Assembly: GCA_963921425.1 (NCBI GenBank) | Contig: OY992832.1 | Location: 28,485,489-28,549,488 of the forward strand | Reading direction: 5' to 3' | DNA length: 64,000 nucleotides | From: Dryas octopetala | Lineage: Eukaryota > Streptophyta > Magnoliopsida > Rosales > Rosaceae | Part shown: one piece after another, positions 45,189 to 56,858 of the stretch | Layout: each line of letters starts with the position of its first letter | Position numbering within the stretch: position 1 is the stretch's first letter | The notes under the pieces: model-generated | What the model was told of the DNA's origin: nothing | Seen by the model: the letters and a program-made list of their open reading frames with translations, nothing else | Databases searched by the model: none | Program-made: the position numbers and the translations under genes

Positions 45189-45958
45189 CAAATCCACTGT
45201 AGCTGAACTCATCTTCCAGCCAATCTTCAAAGCTATGAATGGCTATATGTGAGTTGGGTGCTTGAAGATATCAAAAATAATGCTACGGCTTCCCCCATCA
45301 AAGCTAGTCGAAAGATGTATTTATAGGCAAGACACAAGAGAGGATAGGCCGGCTAGGTTTTTGGAGAAAAGATAGGAATTAAATCCCTCTAGAATAAGGA
45401 GCTTGTTTTCCTAATTGGATTAGATTTTGACCTTTAGTGCACTTTCCTTGTCCAAATTGAACTCCATATTTCCTAGGCAATTATAGCTGACTTATAATTG
45501 AATTAATGCAAGATTTAAGTGCCCCTTAACTTCCCAGGAACCGTGCAAAAGCTTGCCTACCAAGAATGGTAGCTTGCAATGCCAAATCATCAAGAATTGT
45601 GCATAATTTCAACGTTGTACCACTGGTACTAAAACTTATGTATTTTCCTCTAGAAAACTCAGAATCACGAACAGTAAAATTCTCTAGAAACTAGACTTCC
45701 GTAGTTTTCCAAGCATATATAGCACATTATCTGGTTCTTCCTGAGTTCGTACAATTTAATCCATCAAGTTGTGCCAGCTGAACAACAATTTCTTTGCTCA
45801 TTTCACCATATTTTGCTCAATTTTGCTCCAGATCACCTTTAGGGACGATTTCCTGCAAAACTTACACTGAACACATTAAAACAACCAATTTCACAAAAGA
45901 AACTAGTACAATACATAGGAATAAGGTATGAAAAATAAGCATAAATATGGAGTTATCA

Positions 45959-48620
45959 AAGGCAACCCAAGTTTTTGAAGATAACAAGTTGAGCCTAGAA
46001 GATCAAGGAGGCCGTGGGTCTAAAGGAAGACCCTTTGCTTGCTTACGCGAGTAAAAATTCTATCTATCTTTGCTTTATGAGACAATTATCGTTTTAATTT
46101 CGTTTTGGTGTGTTTATTTTGGATGGATATTGTTTATTTCCCTTACTTAATTTATCATGCATGGTTGTTATTTCTTTCACATTGAGGGTAATGTGTCATT
46201 TAAGTTTGGGGGAAAGGGCAATGTCATTGTTGTTAGGTTTCTAGGGTTTTATAGATTTAGAAAAAAAAATTCAGATTTTTGGCCCAAAGGACCAAGGAGA
46301 GGATAGATCCTCTATGTAACCAGATTGGACCAAGGTTCTGGAGGACCGATCCTCTCCCTTGGAGGATCGATCCTCTGGAGCGTTTTCAAAAAAAAAAATC
46401 TTTTTGTTTTGTTTTCAAATTAGGGTGTCAAATCCCACATCAATAGGCAGTTCTCTAAGTTTCATTTTATCTTTGTGATGTAATTGATCCTTAGAACCTT
46501 ATTGTGACATTGTTTTTAAACAAAAACAAAGTTTTGAGCCATCTTGTTTTGGTTAGTTTTAGAGTCTCCAACAAGTTGATTGATTGTTTATTATAGCCTT
46601 TGAGAAGCATGTTTAACATTGTTTATAAGATATGTGTTCTTCTTTTTTTAATAATGTTCTATAACTTATTTTGCAATTCTATATGATTAGGCCTTGTTTT
46701 CATAAGTTTGAGTTGTGATTTGCATGACTAATGATTCATATACATGATAGAGTATGCCTCTACAGTGTTATTTTGTGTTGCAATTCCATAGTTTAATTTA
46801 GCCCTTTGAGTTATCCTTTATTTTTAATATCATATCCTATCCCAAGCCTATATTCAACCTTTAGTAATGCCCTCCTTGATTTTAAGGGAAGTGTAGTTCA
46901 AAATGTGGAGTCTAGATGAGAGGGAAGCTTATGGTGATTGATTTTATTTCAAGTATTTTGATGCTCCTTTCATGAGATTATTATTTTCTTTCAAATGTGC
47001 CTTTGTTTCATGCTAATATGTGAGTTTTTGCTTTTGATTACATAATTCTCTCACATATACTATTGAGTGCACAATTCAACCCAATTTCTTACATAATACG
47101 AGTAGGAAAAAGTGCCTAAACCATTATGAGAATCACGATGGGCAAAATAGTAAAAGTGAAATCCAAGTTGAAATGGGAATCCTACCTTTACAAGGAATCC
47201 TAGGTGGGCTAGGAGAAGTTGGTCAAAGTCAATTCGCAAGGTCAAAGGTACTAGAAGCTTCCACAAGATATTGGGCTTCCATACAAGCAGCAAGCATTGG
47301 GGAGTGGGCATTATGGAGTATGTGCATGGGCTGAAGTGGAAACCTAGAGGTGGAGCATGGAGACTTGGGCTTAAGTGATGCCGCAAGCCCAAGGCTTATC
47401 GCAAAACCCTAGTCCTAAGTTCCTAAGGTTGCCACAATTCCTATTGCTTAAGGGACAAGGAAAGCCTCACCTCCTCACTCCTATATAAAGACCTCATTTT
47501 CTCATCTCTCAAGACACTTGTTATTTTTCAGATTTTCAGAATTTCAAAGAAAGAGAAAGAGAGAAGTCGACATCAATAGTGAGAAGGAGAGAGCCTCTTT
47601 GCCGCAAGCACTAGCTAACCCTAGCCGTGAGGAATTGCTTGTGTGGTCTCTCTCTTGCTCCCTCTTGTGCCGCACCTTCCTTTGTGATTTCTCTTTGTTT
47701 TATTTTGTTTTAGTTGTTAGTTTAATTTAGTGTGTTATTTGACAATGGATTGGGATTTTATTTATCATATATTTCCTTAGTTTCTGAATTTCTTTATGAG
47801 TTAGTTTAATTGTTCTTGCATGTTAAGATGATGATGAAGTTCTTATTATTCGATCAATGTTGACTTATGGTTAATGAAATAAAACTGTGTGATTTAATGT
47901 GATGTTTGCATGCAATAAATTCATATTGTCTAGTTTAATTGATATTATTTGTGTGCATTCTTTGGCTGGCCACTTTAGGGTTGTTTGCATCTAGTAATTG
48001 TTATGAAATTGAGAGGTGATAATCAAGCTAATCAATTCAGTAGATAATAAGAAGGTATCCTAAGAACATATATTTGATAAATAGGTTTCATAAATGTAAT
48101 ATAGATCGATAATCAAGATACTTTCATGTTCTATGTGTTTGTCGATTTCATACAATTTTAATGACTTTTACATGGTTAACAATTAGGTTGACGATAATCA
48201 AGTTATCTAAGAACATGTGAGTTAACTAGGTTAAGTGACGATAATCAAGCTCTTAAATTATGAATAAGGAAAACAATAGTTAGAGAATGTCCGATAATCA
48301 AAGTCTTTCGGCTAGCAAACTTTATTGTGTGTGTTTACATTGAATTACATGTCACCATAATAGTTGTAATCTTACAATATGTGATGGATTCTAATTTCTT
48401 AACATTGCAAGGCAATTGGGTGTGTGGGTGTGTAAGTAAGTGTTTCAACCTAATCAAAACCCCCTTATCGTGTGCATGTGTTGGTGGATAAATTAAATTG
48501 ATTTGGTGTATATTTAACCATTCCTAGTGAGACCAACCTCGTACTAGCTTACATCCTTTGTTATTAATACGATTCATGCACTTGCGAGTATACTTAGAAT
48601 TGAGTTATTTAATTCGTTCT
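45959..48620 (+). mobile_element. 3' end and LTR of a second Athila-like element
   Basis: At 46180-46220 the text ACATTGAGGGTAATGTGTCA and AGTTTGGGGGAAAGGG matches the polypurine-tract neighbourhood usual in Athila-type elements. The LTR would begin near 46223. A TATA box TATATAAAG is at 47482-47490, and U5-like text CCTCGTACTAGCTTACATCC and CACTTGCGAGTATA is at 48537-48595. It is bounded on the left by the opposite-strand Athila LTR (45958) and runs on the right directly into the truncated chromovirus LTR. No coding region remains. Confidence 0.55.
47482..47490 (+). promoter_or_regulatory. TATA box of the Athila-like LTR
   Basis: CTATATAAAGACCTC, about 30 bases before a CT-rich segment that would form the RNA start. 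Confidence 0.5.
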
Positions 48621-50453
48621 AAGAAAACAACAATAAGATTTACAATTTATTCCAATCCTTTAGTGTCTATAAATAGAGACCTTTGTCCTTCATTTTCACA
48701 TGCAACAATAAGTGAAGTTAGAGTTACTTACTCCTTGGTTCTTTGGGAGTCTCCCTAAGAAAAGACATACCAAAAGGGAAGAAAATTCTCATAGTTTAAA
48801 GTTTTGGGAGTGCAAGGAGGAGTCCTTAGGAGTGGAGTCTTGCTTTGGAGGTCTACAACCGAGTAAGTAATTTAATATTTCTATTTTATTTAATTATTTT
48901 TAGACTTTAATTTTAGGATGCATGCTTAAATTAATTAAGTATGATTTATTTATTAATTAAGAATGCCTATCTTTATGTTTGGAGATTTAATTGTTTAATT
49001 AAACGTTATTAGTATGCTACGATTAGCAAGTTTTAATTGTAGAGATTAAATTGAATTAATCTAAATTATTTTGAGGATTTGCTTTAAGTATAAGAAAATA
49101 GTCTAATGGTTTGACTTCAAGATAAAACTTAAAACTTGTAAACCCTTAAGTAACTTTTAAAGAGTAGAGTTTAGTCCACCTAGGACTAGTGATTAGTGAT
49201 GTGTGACGAAAGGAAAGGTCATACCGTCTTCCCTTATTGTTAATTATCCCTAACTTAGAATTTGTACTCTTTTGTCAATTTTGTCTCTATTGGATTACCA
49301 AGTTGTCAAGTTGTTAAAAGGTTAAGGTTGTCGTATTGCCTAGTTACAGAAGATTTGCCAAGATAGGACCGTGCGCGAACATGGAAGGCTTATGGAAGAG
49401 TATTGGATTATAGGTAGGGGATTTATCCTATATTCCTGACTATGGACTTTGTGTGTGTATGTATAGTTTTTAAAATGTGATAACATGCTATTATGATTAT
49501 TGTGTTTGGTCTGAGAGTTGAAGTAGCCTTATCGGTGAGCTTGGGTTCAAGTCCCTAAACCTTCTAGAAGAATTGTTCTGTACATTATGGTAAGTTTAAC
49601 TAGGATAACACGTGGCTACGTGTGCTTTTGCGAAGCGGGGACCTATGATTGATCAGGTGGCAGTGATAGAGTTTCTCCATTGCGAGTTCTTATTTATGTT
49701 TACCATGGAACTCTCACTATGCATGTTATTTCTTTTAATAGCTGGCCATATCGTACCTAATGTGTATCGACAATCTGAGTTAATGTTTACCATATAATTT
49801 TGCAGTTGAGGTGCTAAATCGATTTTATGGAAATGTTTTGGGATTTTGGAAATCAATCTTTCACAGAGAAATGTTTTTACAGATTTTCAAACTTAGCAGG
49901 GTCCCTTGAGGGAAGTCATGATCGTATGTGATGCTTACCCTCTACTTTCTTTGTTTTGTTTTCTTTCTTCTTGTTTATGCAGATTTGCCTCTTGGAAGAG
50001 ATCTCGATTGAGGGGGTGCGCAGCTTGGATTCTCTTGTCGAGTGTCTCAAGGTCTCTGTATTCATGTATTTTGCTTTGCATCGGTTCTTACTTTCCCTTG
50101 GGTGTTTTCCATTGGGAACCCATTTTGAACAATTATATATTTTGGTTTAAATCATTTTGTAAACTTATGTGGGTTTTACTTATACTTTAGTAATTCCCTT
50201 TTCTAGGGTGTTGATTTAACTATTCCACCTTAGCGGGTTGGTTAATTATATCTACGTATTTACTTTGATCTTATTATTTCCTTAAAAGATCTTATTGTGT
50301 AACAAGTACTCTGATCCAACCTGGTCCATTTAAAACAAAAGGCTCAACTTTTTTTGAGTGCCTTTGGAGATTAATGTTGGCTAATTTGTATTAATACCTC
50401 GAGTTATTCAAGGAATGTGTCTCTATCGCATACCCGAGATTCGAAGTATGATA
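48621..50453 (+). repeat. Left LTR of the chromovirus, lacking U3
   Basis: Matches the right LTR from about 60430 onward, starting just before the TATA box (TATAAATAG at 48668-48676). It ends GAAGTATGATA before the primer site. About 760 bp present at the start of the right LTR is absent here, so the promoter-proximal U3 was lost. Confidence 0.8.
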
Positions 50454-50460
50454 GTTAAAG

Positions 50461-50472
50461 TGGTATCAAAGC
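50461..50472 (+). other. Primer-binding site of the chromovirus
   Basis: TGGTATCAAAGC is the initiator tRNA-Met complement (usually TGGTATCAGAGC), with one change, a few bases after the LTR. Confidence 0.85.
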
Positions 50473-51321
50473 GATTCAAAGCTCATTGGGTGTTTTTCTA
50501 AAACTCTTTTAGAAACAAAATTTATAAATTTTCAAACACGTTTTGAAATGTTTTTCCGCAAGTATTTATGAAACGTTTTGGATTTAGAAAATTTTTAAAG
50601 GGGATTTTGAAAACCAAAATCTTTTACTTGTCGAGTCTTCATTGATTATCTCATTCGAGTATTTGTTTCTACTTGAACACTTAGTTGAGACCTGAGTTTT
50701 CTTTCAAAACCTCGATAAGATGTCACCTCGTTATGATCCACAATTTAACCCTCAGCAGATGGCACAATTTATGCAGGAATTCCTCAATGCCCAGCCGCCA
50801 GTACCTCTAGCTAAGAGGGAAGAGAAAAGAATGAGAGAGTTCTTGAACGATCTTCAAAGATCAAAACCTACGAAGTTTCAAGAAAGTGCCGAGATTGGAA
50901 ATGCTGAAGTTTGGAGTCAGCATGTAACGACCCGACCCAAAGTTGACTTTTAAAAATAATGGACTTTCATCTTTGACTTTGGGCACGTTGGAAAGGTCTC
51001 GAGTCCACGAGATCGTAGACGCGCGGCACGCGTCAATCGGAGCTACGGTTTGAAAGATACGAGCTTTTGAAGCGAGTGGCAAACTTGTAATTTTTATGAA
51101 AGGGGGTTTTAAAAACCCAAAAAGTCAGATTTTTTTTATTCACTCACTCTCTCTCTCTAGAAATTTCTACAACACTCTCTCTCTCCCTTTAATTTCTCTC
51201 TCCCGCACACTCTCTGGGGCATCTCCCTCCGCGTGCACACCCCTCATCCCAGCTGTCACCGGCCACCCCCCCCCGGCCGACCTCGACCTCCGGCAAACAC
51301 CCCAGATGTGGACCACCTTCC

Positions 51322-51325
<4 letters not shown>

Positions 51326-51383
<58 letters not shown>
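51326..51383. repeat. (TC)n microsatellite
   Basis: About 29 TC units in the leader-like part of solo LTR copy 6. The relatives at 16135-16230 and 22195-22250 have a CT-rich but imperfect tract here. Confidence 0.95.
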
Positions 51384-51385
<2 letters not shown>

Positions 51386-52623
51386 CCCGAGTCTTTCCTT
51401 TCTCTGTCTCCGCCGCTTCTCTCTCTCGGAAGATTTGCCGTCCGACCACCCAACGACCAACGACGGGTACCGGCGACTCCCTCCTGCCGTCGCCAACCCC
51501 CAGCAGCCCTCCCCTTCGCCGGCCGACCACTGTAGACGGAAAATCGACGCGAGACAGATCGATGGCTCCGCCGGCGATCTCGTTTTTCCGGCCTGGACTC
51601 GACACCGGACCCACTGGGTTTCATTCCTCTCATCACGGCGAGTTCAGCCGTGGTGTCCTCCTGCCTTGACGATGCCCCACGGCGGAGCAATGAGCTCGGG
51701 AAGCCAAGCCAGCCGCCGGCTTCCGCCGCCGATTTAGGCCATTTCCGGCGAGATTTGGCCGTCGATCCAGTTGACAAAATCGATCCTCTAGGTACGGGTA
51801 ATCTTTCCCCTAAGGTGTCGATGTTCAATTTTGTGAATTTAGAAATTCGATTTTAGGGTTTATGTTATTTTCAAATATCTTGGAATTGGACTCAAATTCG
51901 TGTTGTTTTTGTGCAATTAAAGGTTCTATTATATGATTAGGATTGTTTGGAGTTGAAGTTGGGCATTTTTAAGTTTGTGCCGCCGCTGCCACCGTCGGCT
52001 CCGCCACTTGTGGCGGCGGGTCGGGTGATTTTCCTTGTCAATCAGCCTCCCCAGGACATCTAGAGGCCAATTCTAGGGTTTGTTTGCGTATTGGTGAGTG
52101 TTTGTGTGTTGTTAGGGGCTGGGCAGCCACCGTGCGTGGTGGTTACCGCCTATTTCGGCTGTTGAACGGCCAAATTGTGAAACCTGAATATTTAAATATT
52201 GGTTGTCTGGTCATGACAAGTATACGGATTTAGGAAATATCATTCCCGATGCCGTTATGCTGCCGGATTTGGTATCCGAGCAATGGCACTGTGAAGAGTA
52301 GGATTTGGATCATGAGAATAAATTGATAAGGATCTGAGGTTTAGGAATTTATTTGGAATGTTAGAGTTTGTCCTGAGGAAGTATTGGAATGATTTGAGTG
52401 ACAAACAAGGGAAGGGTCGTGAGTAGAATTCAATCTCGGAAAGGTTTCGGTGTAGATCGGAGTAAACAGTGAGTGAATTTTGTTTATGATTGATTATTTA
52501 TCCAATGATGATTAAGACGTTGTGATTTGAGGAGAGACACCTCCTTTTGATGAGTGGGTCTGATAAGGATAATATGGAGAAGAATATTTAAAGACTGTTG
52601 TGTAAATGCACGTGTTGACCGGT

Positions 52624-53440
52624 CGAGCCTGCTCGTACGGAGAGACCCCTCCGTACGAGATTGTGGCCAGGATACGAGCCTGCTCGTATGGAGAGACCCC
52701 TCCGTACGAGATTGTGGCCAGGATACGAGCCTGCTCGTATGGAGAGACCCCTCCGTACGAGATTGTGGCCAGGATACGAGCCTGCTCGTTCGGAGAGACC
52801 CTTCCGTACGAGATTGTGGCCAGGATACGAGCCTGCTCGTATGGAGAGACCCCTCCGTACGAGATTGTGGCCAGGATACGAGCCTGCTCGTTCGGAGAGA
52901 CCCCTCCGTACGAGATTGTGGCCAGGATACGAGCCTGCTCGTACGGAGAGACCCCTCCGTACGAGATTGTGGCCAGGATACGAGCCTGCTCGTACGGAGA
53001 GACCCCTCCGTACGAGATTGTGGCCAGGATACGAGCCTGCTCGTATGGAGAGACCCCTCCGTACGAGATTGTGGCCAGGATACGAGCCTGCTCGTTCGGA
53101 GAGACCTCTCCGTACGAGATTGTGGCCAGGATACGAGCCTGCTCGTTCGGAGAGACCCCTCCGTACGAGATTGTGGCCAGGATACGAGCCTGCTCGTTCG
53201 GAGAGACCCCTCCGTACGAGATTGTGGCCAGGATACGAGCCTGCTCGTATGGAGAGACCCCTCCGTACGAGATTGTGGCCAGGATATGAGCCTGCTCGTT
53301 CGGAGAGACCCTCCGTACGAGATTGTGGCCAGGATACGAGCCTGCTCGTTCGGAGAGACCCCTCCGTACGAGATTGTGGCCAGGATACGAGTCTGCTCTT
53401 ACAGAATGACCTCTGTGCGAGATTGTGGCCAGGACATTTT
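52624..53440 (+). repeat. 51-bp tandem repeat of stem-loops in solo LTR copy 6
   Basis: About 16 units of 51 bp, starting near 52624, 52676, 52727 and so on. Each has CTCGTACGGAG, a 6-base loop AGACCC, and CTCCGTACGAG, then ATTGTGGCCAGGATAC. Right arms are nearly invariant. Left arms vary between CTCGTACGGAG, CTCGTATGGAG (a G-T pair) and CTCGTTCGGAG (one mismatch). The last two units are degenerate. Because 51 is divisible by 3, long ORFs of about 230-340 codons run through it in several frames, none of which I accept as genes. Confidence 0.95.
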
Positions 53441-55102
53441 CTACAGTACAGGTACGAGAATGATGTGAGTTTTAAGAATAAGTGTTTTGAGATATCAGAT
53501 TTCAAGGATAAATTCAGTTCAGAGTTTGATTTACGGTTGAGGGGATGTGAAAATGGTTTTGAAAGAAGAGATTTTTGAAAGTAGTTATAAAGCTGGAGGA
53601 TTTCCATGAAACGAAGTGTGTGAACTTAGATAGATGGTTGTTTGGTTGCTTGTATTGCATTTGTTTGCTAGGACTTAGTAAAGTCTAGGCTTGAATCGTG
53701 AGGACGGAAATGATAGTGTCTATGCGTTGAGGACATTAATTAGATTGTGAATGATTTGAGGTTGAGGTTAATGGTTGATTGATTAGGCAATTGATTGGTT
53801 GTAATGATTATTAATATTATTGGTGGGATTTTGATGTGAATTTGAGGAATTTGGTTCATCTTGTTGCTTGGATGATTGGTGATGGAACTATTATGAAATT
53901 GAATAATTATGGATTTTATTGTGGATTATTTATTGAGTATGGAATTGAAGAAATTATTGAGGACAATTATTATTATGAAATTTCACTCATACGAGCTTTA
54001 GTGAGCTTACCGGGTTTGTTGTATAACTCGGTACACCATGGATGCGGTGTAGGATTTGTGTTTTGCAGGTTAAGCAGACTGAGGAAGCAGTGGGAAGAAG
54101 ACGAGGCAGTGGGACCCAGAGAGATTTATTTAAAATGTTTTTTGACAAAATTTTATTTACTTATGTTGTTGTGTATGGCTCAAAAGTAAGAGAAAGCAGA
54201 TTTAACAGTTTGATGTTCAGTATTTTCACGGCTCGAGGTTTGAGGTGTTTCACAGCATATGCTGAAGTTTGGCGTCAGCGTATCCTGAAGAAGCTGAACG
54301 CTATTAAGGCACTGCAAGAGTACCAAGTGTGGCTAGCTACTCAATTCTTGGAAGGAGAAGCTGATGCATGGTGGAATTTGATCGCTTAACGCGAGAACAT
54401 GGAACTCATGCAGTGGACAACATTCAAAACCTACTTTGATAATCGATATTTTCCCAAGCCAATTCGCTTGAGCCAAGCCAATAAATTTATGGAGTTGGAG
54501 CAAGGGAACATGACTATAGCTGAATACATTGCTAAGTTCACTAATTTGAGAAGGTTCGCCCAATCAGTTATGCAAGATAATGAAATGAAGGTGGCTCGAT
54601 TTCTCATCGGATTAAGGGATGGAATTAGTAAGCATATTGTGAGCAACAATCATGCCAACTTCATTGAGCTGGTGAATGCAGCTTATGCACAGGAGCAGGA
54701 CTATTTGCATTCACTAAGCAAGAAGACTAAGAAGAATGAAAGGAAGAGAAAGAGAGCTGAACAAGGAAAAGGTAAAGGCAAAGTATAGTCTAGTGGAGTA
54801 AGTGGTGGTACACCAAAACCAAAGACTTGTTACCAATGTGGGGCCATAGGACAGTTCACGAACCAATGCGCGCCACAGAGGACTGGAGTACACAGCACTC
54901 CGCAACAAGCCTAGACTCCACATACCAACACACAAGCATGCACACCTTTTCAGCAGTAAGGATATCAACAAACCTGCAGAATAGAGCGCAAGGACAAGGA
55001 AGAGAACCTGGACCTCGGCCTCAACAAGGAGCAAGAGCGTATGCACTCCATAGAGCAAAGATGAGGCAGCATTAGACGTTAAGTTACTTCTGTCTAATAC
55101 AC

Positions 55103-55685
55103 TTGCCAATATATTTTTTTCATACTGGTGCAACGCATTCTTTTGTATCTATTTGCCTCGCTAGAAAGTTAGAATTACGATCCGAACCATTGATAGTTCC
55201 GTTGGACTTGAGCATACCTTTGGGAGACAAAGAGGAGATCAATAGAATTTTTAAAGACTGTCAGTTAGTGATACAAGGATTTACGCTATATGTGAATTTG
55301 TATCCACTAAAGATGGTGGACTACGACCTAATCCTAGGAATGAATTGGTTAAGAAGGAATGAAGTACTAATCAATTGCGAGAAGAGACGAGTTTGTATCA
55401 CAACACCTAGTGGAGAAGAGGTAGTGTTTGGATTGGACGAGGAAGTAATTTTTCAAAACCCACTATGGAAGGTAAGCCTTGGAAGTAGAAGAACTTCACA
55501 ATGTTATTCGATAATTTCATCAACGAAGAGGAAGAAAGAAAAGAACGAGATTGTACCTGTCGTAGACGATTACCCTGAAGTATTTCCTGAAGAGTTACAT
55601 GGTTTATCGCCAATAAGAGAAATTGAATTTGAAATTGAACTAGTTTCTGGAACACAACCCATTACTATACCGCCGTATAGGATGG
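55103..55685 (+). pseudogene. Chromovirus protease and linker to reverse transcriptase
   Basis: Residues around 55120 read FHTGATHSFVSICLARKLEL. The family active site is a DTG or DSG, so the catalytic Asp is replaced by His. The second protease motif LILGMNWLRR near 55330 is intact. The linker VPVVDDYPEVFPEELHGLSP leads to IPPYRM at 55683, the first reverse transcriptase block, where a solo LTR (55686) cuts the frame. Confidence 0.85.
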
Positions 55686-56853
55686 TGTAACACCTCGAAA
55701 CTGGCCACGTCAAAGCGGCACCCATTCTAGAAATCTCGAAAATATAATACTTCTACCACCAAGTATTATACCCTTAAGCTTCATAAAACGAGATAAGTCT
55801 GTTTTAAAATTTCGTTTGAGTTGGATCAGAATATAGAAATTATAGCGTAATGTATTTCTAAATAATACCTCGAAATATTATTGTTAAACAGAAATATAAA
55901 ATCAACCCGTGAGGGTCATGAGTTTCAAAATACAGAATACCCTACTATATGGTATGTCACTGAGTGAGAAACAGAATACCCTAAAACTCTAGTTATGATC
56001 AAAATAGAAAAATTTCTATTTCATCCCTAGAGAATGAAAGAGCTTCTAGAGAGAGAAGGAATTCTAGAGAGAGAAGCTCTAGTACGCATAAAAATGGTGT
56101 GAATGAAAATAATGGAAGAGGTGGGGTATTTATAGGTGGGTGGTGAGTGAATAAGTGGCTAGGATTAAAAAGGAATCTGTGGCTAGGATTAAGTGGAAGG
56201 ATCTAAATCCAAAAATAAGAATTAAATAAATAGAAAATAAAATAAAAAATAAGAATTTTAGAGAATTCTACAACATCGTAGAAAATGGGCTTTGGGCTCT
56301 TTAGGCTTTGTGGGATGGGCTTTAAAACTTAGTGAAAAGGCGCAGCCCAAAAGAGAGAGACATGGGCTGGGCTTAGGGTCAAAGCGTGTTATCCAATCAT
56401 AGTACGCCACGTGGCACCAAGTTTCCCACTTTTTATCATTTCTTCAAAAATTTGCCAGAAATAGATCGGGACTCAGAAAAATTCACAAAAAAACCCTACG
56501 GACTCGTCTAAGTGAGTACTAATTATCTAAGGGGTCAAAACATCAATTTTTTCCTTTAATATTTTTCAAAAAATTTGGGAACTCCAAATTAAAATCTATA
56601 AAATTAAAATATTAAAGACTCTTTGGAAATTCATAAGATAATTTCTCAAATTCTGAAAAATACGAGGTTTGCACCGTTGGTCTTCTAGACACAAACAAAA
56701 CATGTCCCGTGAAGGCGTGTTACTCGAAAAACCTCTTAGTCTTGAAGGAAAAAAAAAAAATTTCCTTCACAAATAAATTTTTAAAAAGTTCTAGAATTTC
56801 TGTAAAGTCTTAATAAAATTCTCAAATACTTTTGGGAATTCCCGGACTTCACA
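55686..56853 (-). mobile_element. Solo LTR (copy 7) inside the reverse transcriptase
   Basis: On the minus strand it starts TGTGAAGTCCGGGAATTCCC and ends CGAGGTGTTACA; 1168 bp. The perfect 5-bp duplication is GATGG (55681-55685 and 56854-56858). A TATA box TATAAATA is on the minus strand at 56127-56134, followed by a CT-rich leader. This supports minus orientation, and the ends resemble copy 4. It interrupts the frame exactly between PYRM and APTKMVELK. Confidence 0.85.
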
Positions 56854-56858
56854 GATGG

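Larger units (their letters stand above)
37758..45958 (-). mobile_element. Truncated Athila-lineage Ty3/gypsy element
   Basis: On the minus strand the order is 5' LTR (45958-40206), primer site (40199-40182), protease (39382-38519), and the start of reverse transcriptase ending at 37758. The rest of pol, any env-like ORF and the 3' LTR are missing, and gag is absent or unrecognisable. Athila assignment rests on the reverse transcriptase block (IGWTIANIKRIKPTMCMHRI, HFPLPF, FERLAGHSFYCFLDGFSGYN), the DLGASINL protease site and the TGATAACTCC LTR start. Confidence 0.85.
40206..45958 (-). repeat. Athila 5' LTR containing two solo LTRs
   Basis: On the minus strand it starts TGATAACTCCATATTTATGC (45958) and ends TTGTTCATCA (40206). 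Without the insertions at 40756-42594 and 42918-45188 it is about 1.6 kb. The other LTR is missing, so no target duplication can be tested. Confidence 0.75.
50923..54252 (+). mobile_element. Solo LTR, TGTAACGACCCGACCC family (copy 6)
   Basis: Starts TGTAACGACCCGACCC and ends GAGGTTTGAGGTGTTTCA; 3330 bp. The perfect 5-bp duplication is CAGCA (50918-50922 and 54253-54257). It contains a (TC)n tract and a 16-unit stem-loop repeat array. Around the insertion, the 22-bp motif ATGCTGAAGTTTGGNGTCAG occurs on both sides (50901 and 54259). Confidence 0.9.
50720..54788 (+). pseudogene. Chromovirus gag, split by a solo LTR
   Basis: Begins at ATG 50720 (MSPRYDPQFNPQQMAQFMQE). The frame is cut at NAEVWSQ by the solo LTR at 50923-54252 and resumes AEVWRQRILKKLNAIKALQE, the conserved gag core. 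An in-frame stop follows WWNLIA near 54388. The second half (54399-54788) has YIAKFTNLRRFAQSVMQDNE and a basic tail. The zinc knuckle at about 54829 reads CYQCGAIGQFTNQC, with Gln where the metal-binding His should be. The gag coat protein binds RNA and packs it. It is non-functional here. Confidence 0.85.

Noticed and set aside
47060-47730. Two ORFs of 110 and 70 codons
   Set aside because: They overlap the promoter and leader of an Athila-like LTR and have no recognisable domain.
51096-51828. ORFs rich in Ser-Leu or Arg-Glu repeats
   Set aside because: They are translations of the (TC)n microsatellite and flanking LTR sequence.
52554-53607. Long repetitive ORFs of about 230-340 codons on both strands
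   Set aside because: They arise because the 51-bp repeat unit is a multiple of three without stops in several frames. No frame has a start context or codon bias, and the tract is inside a solo LTR.
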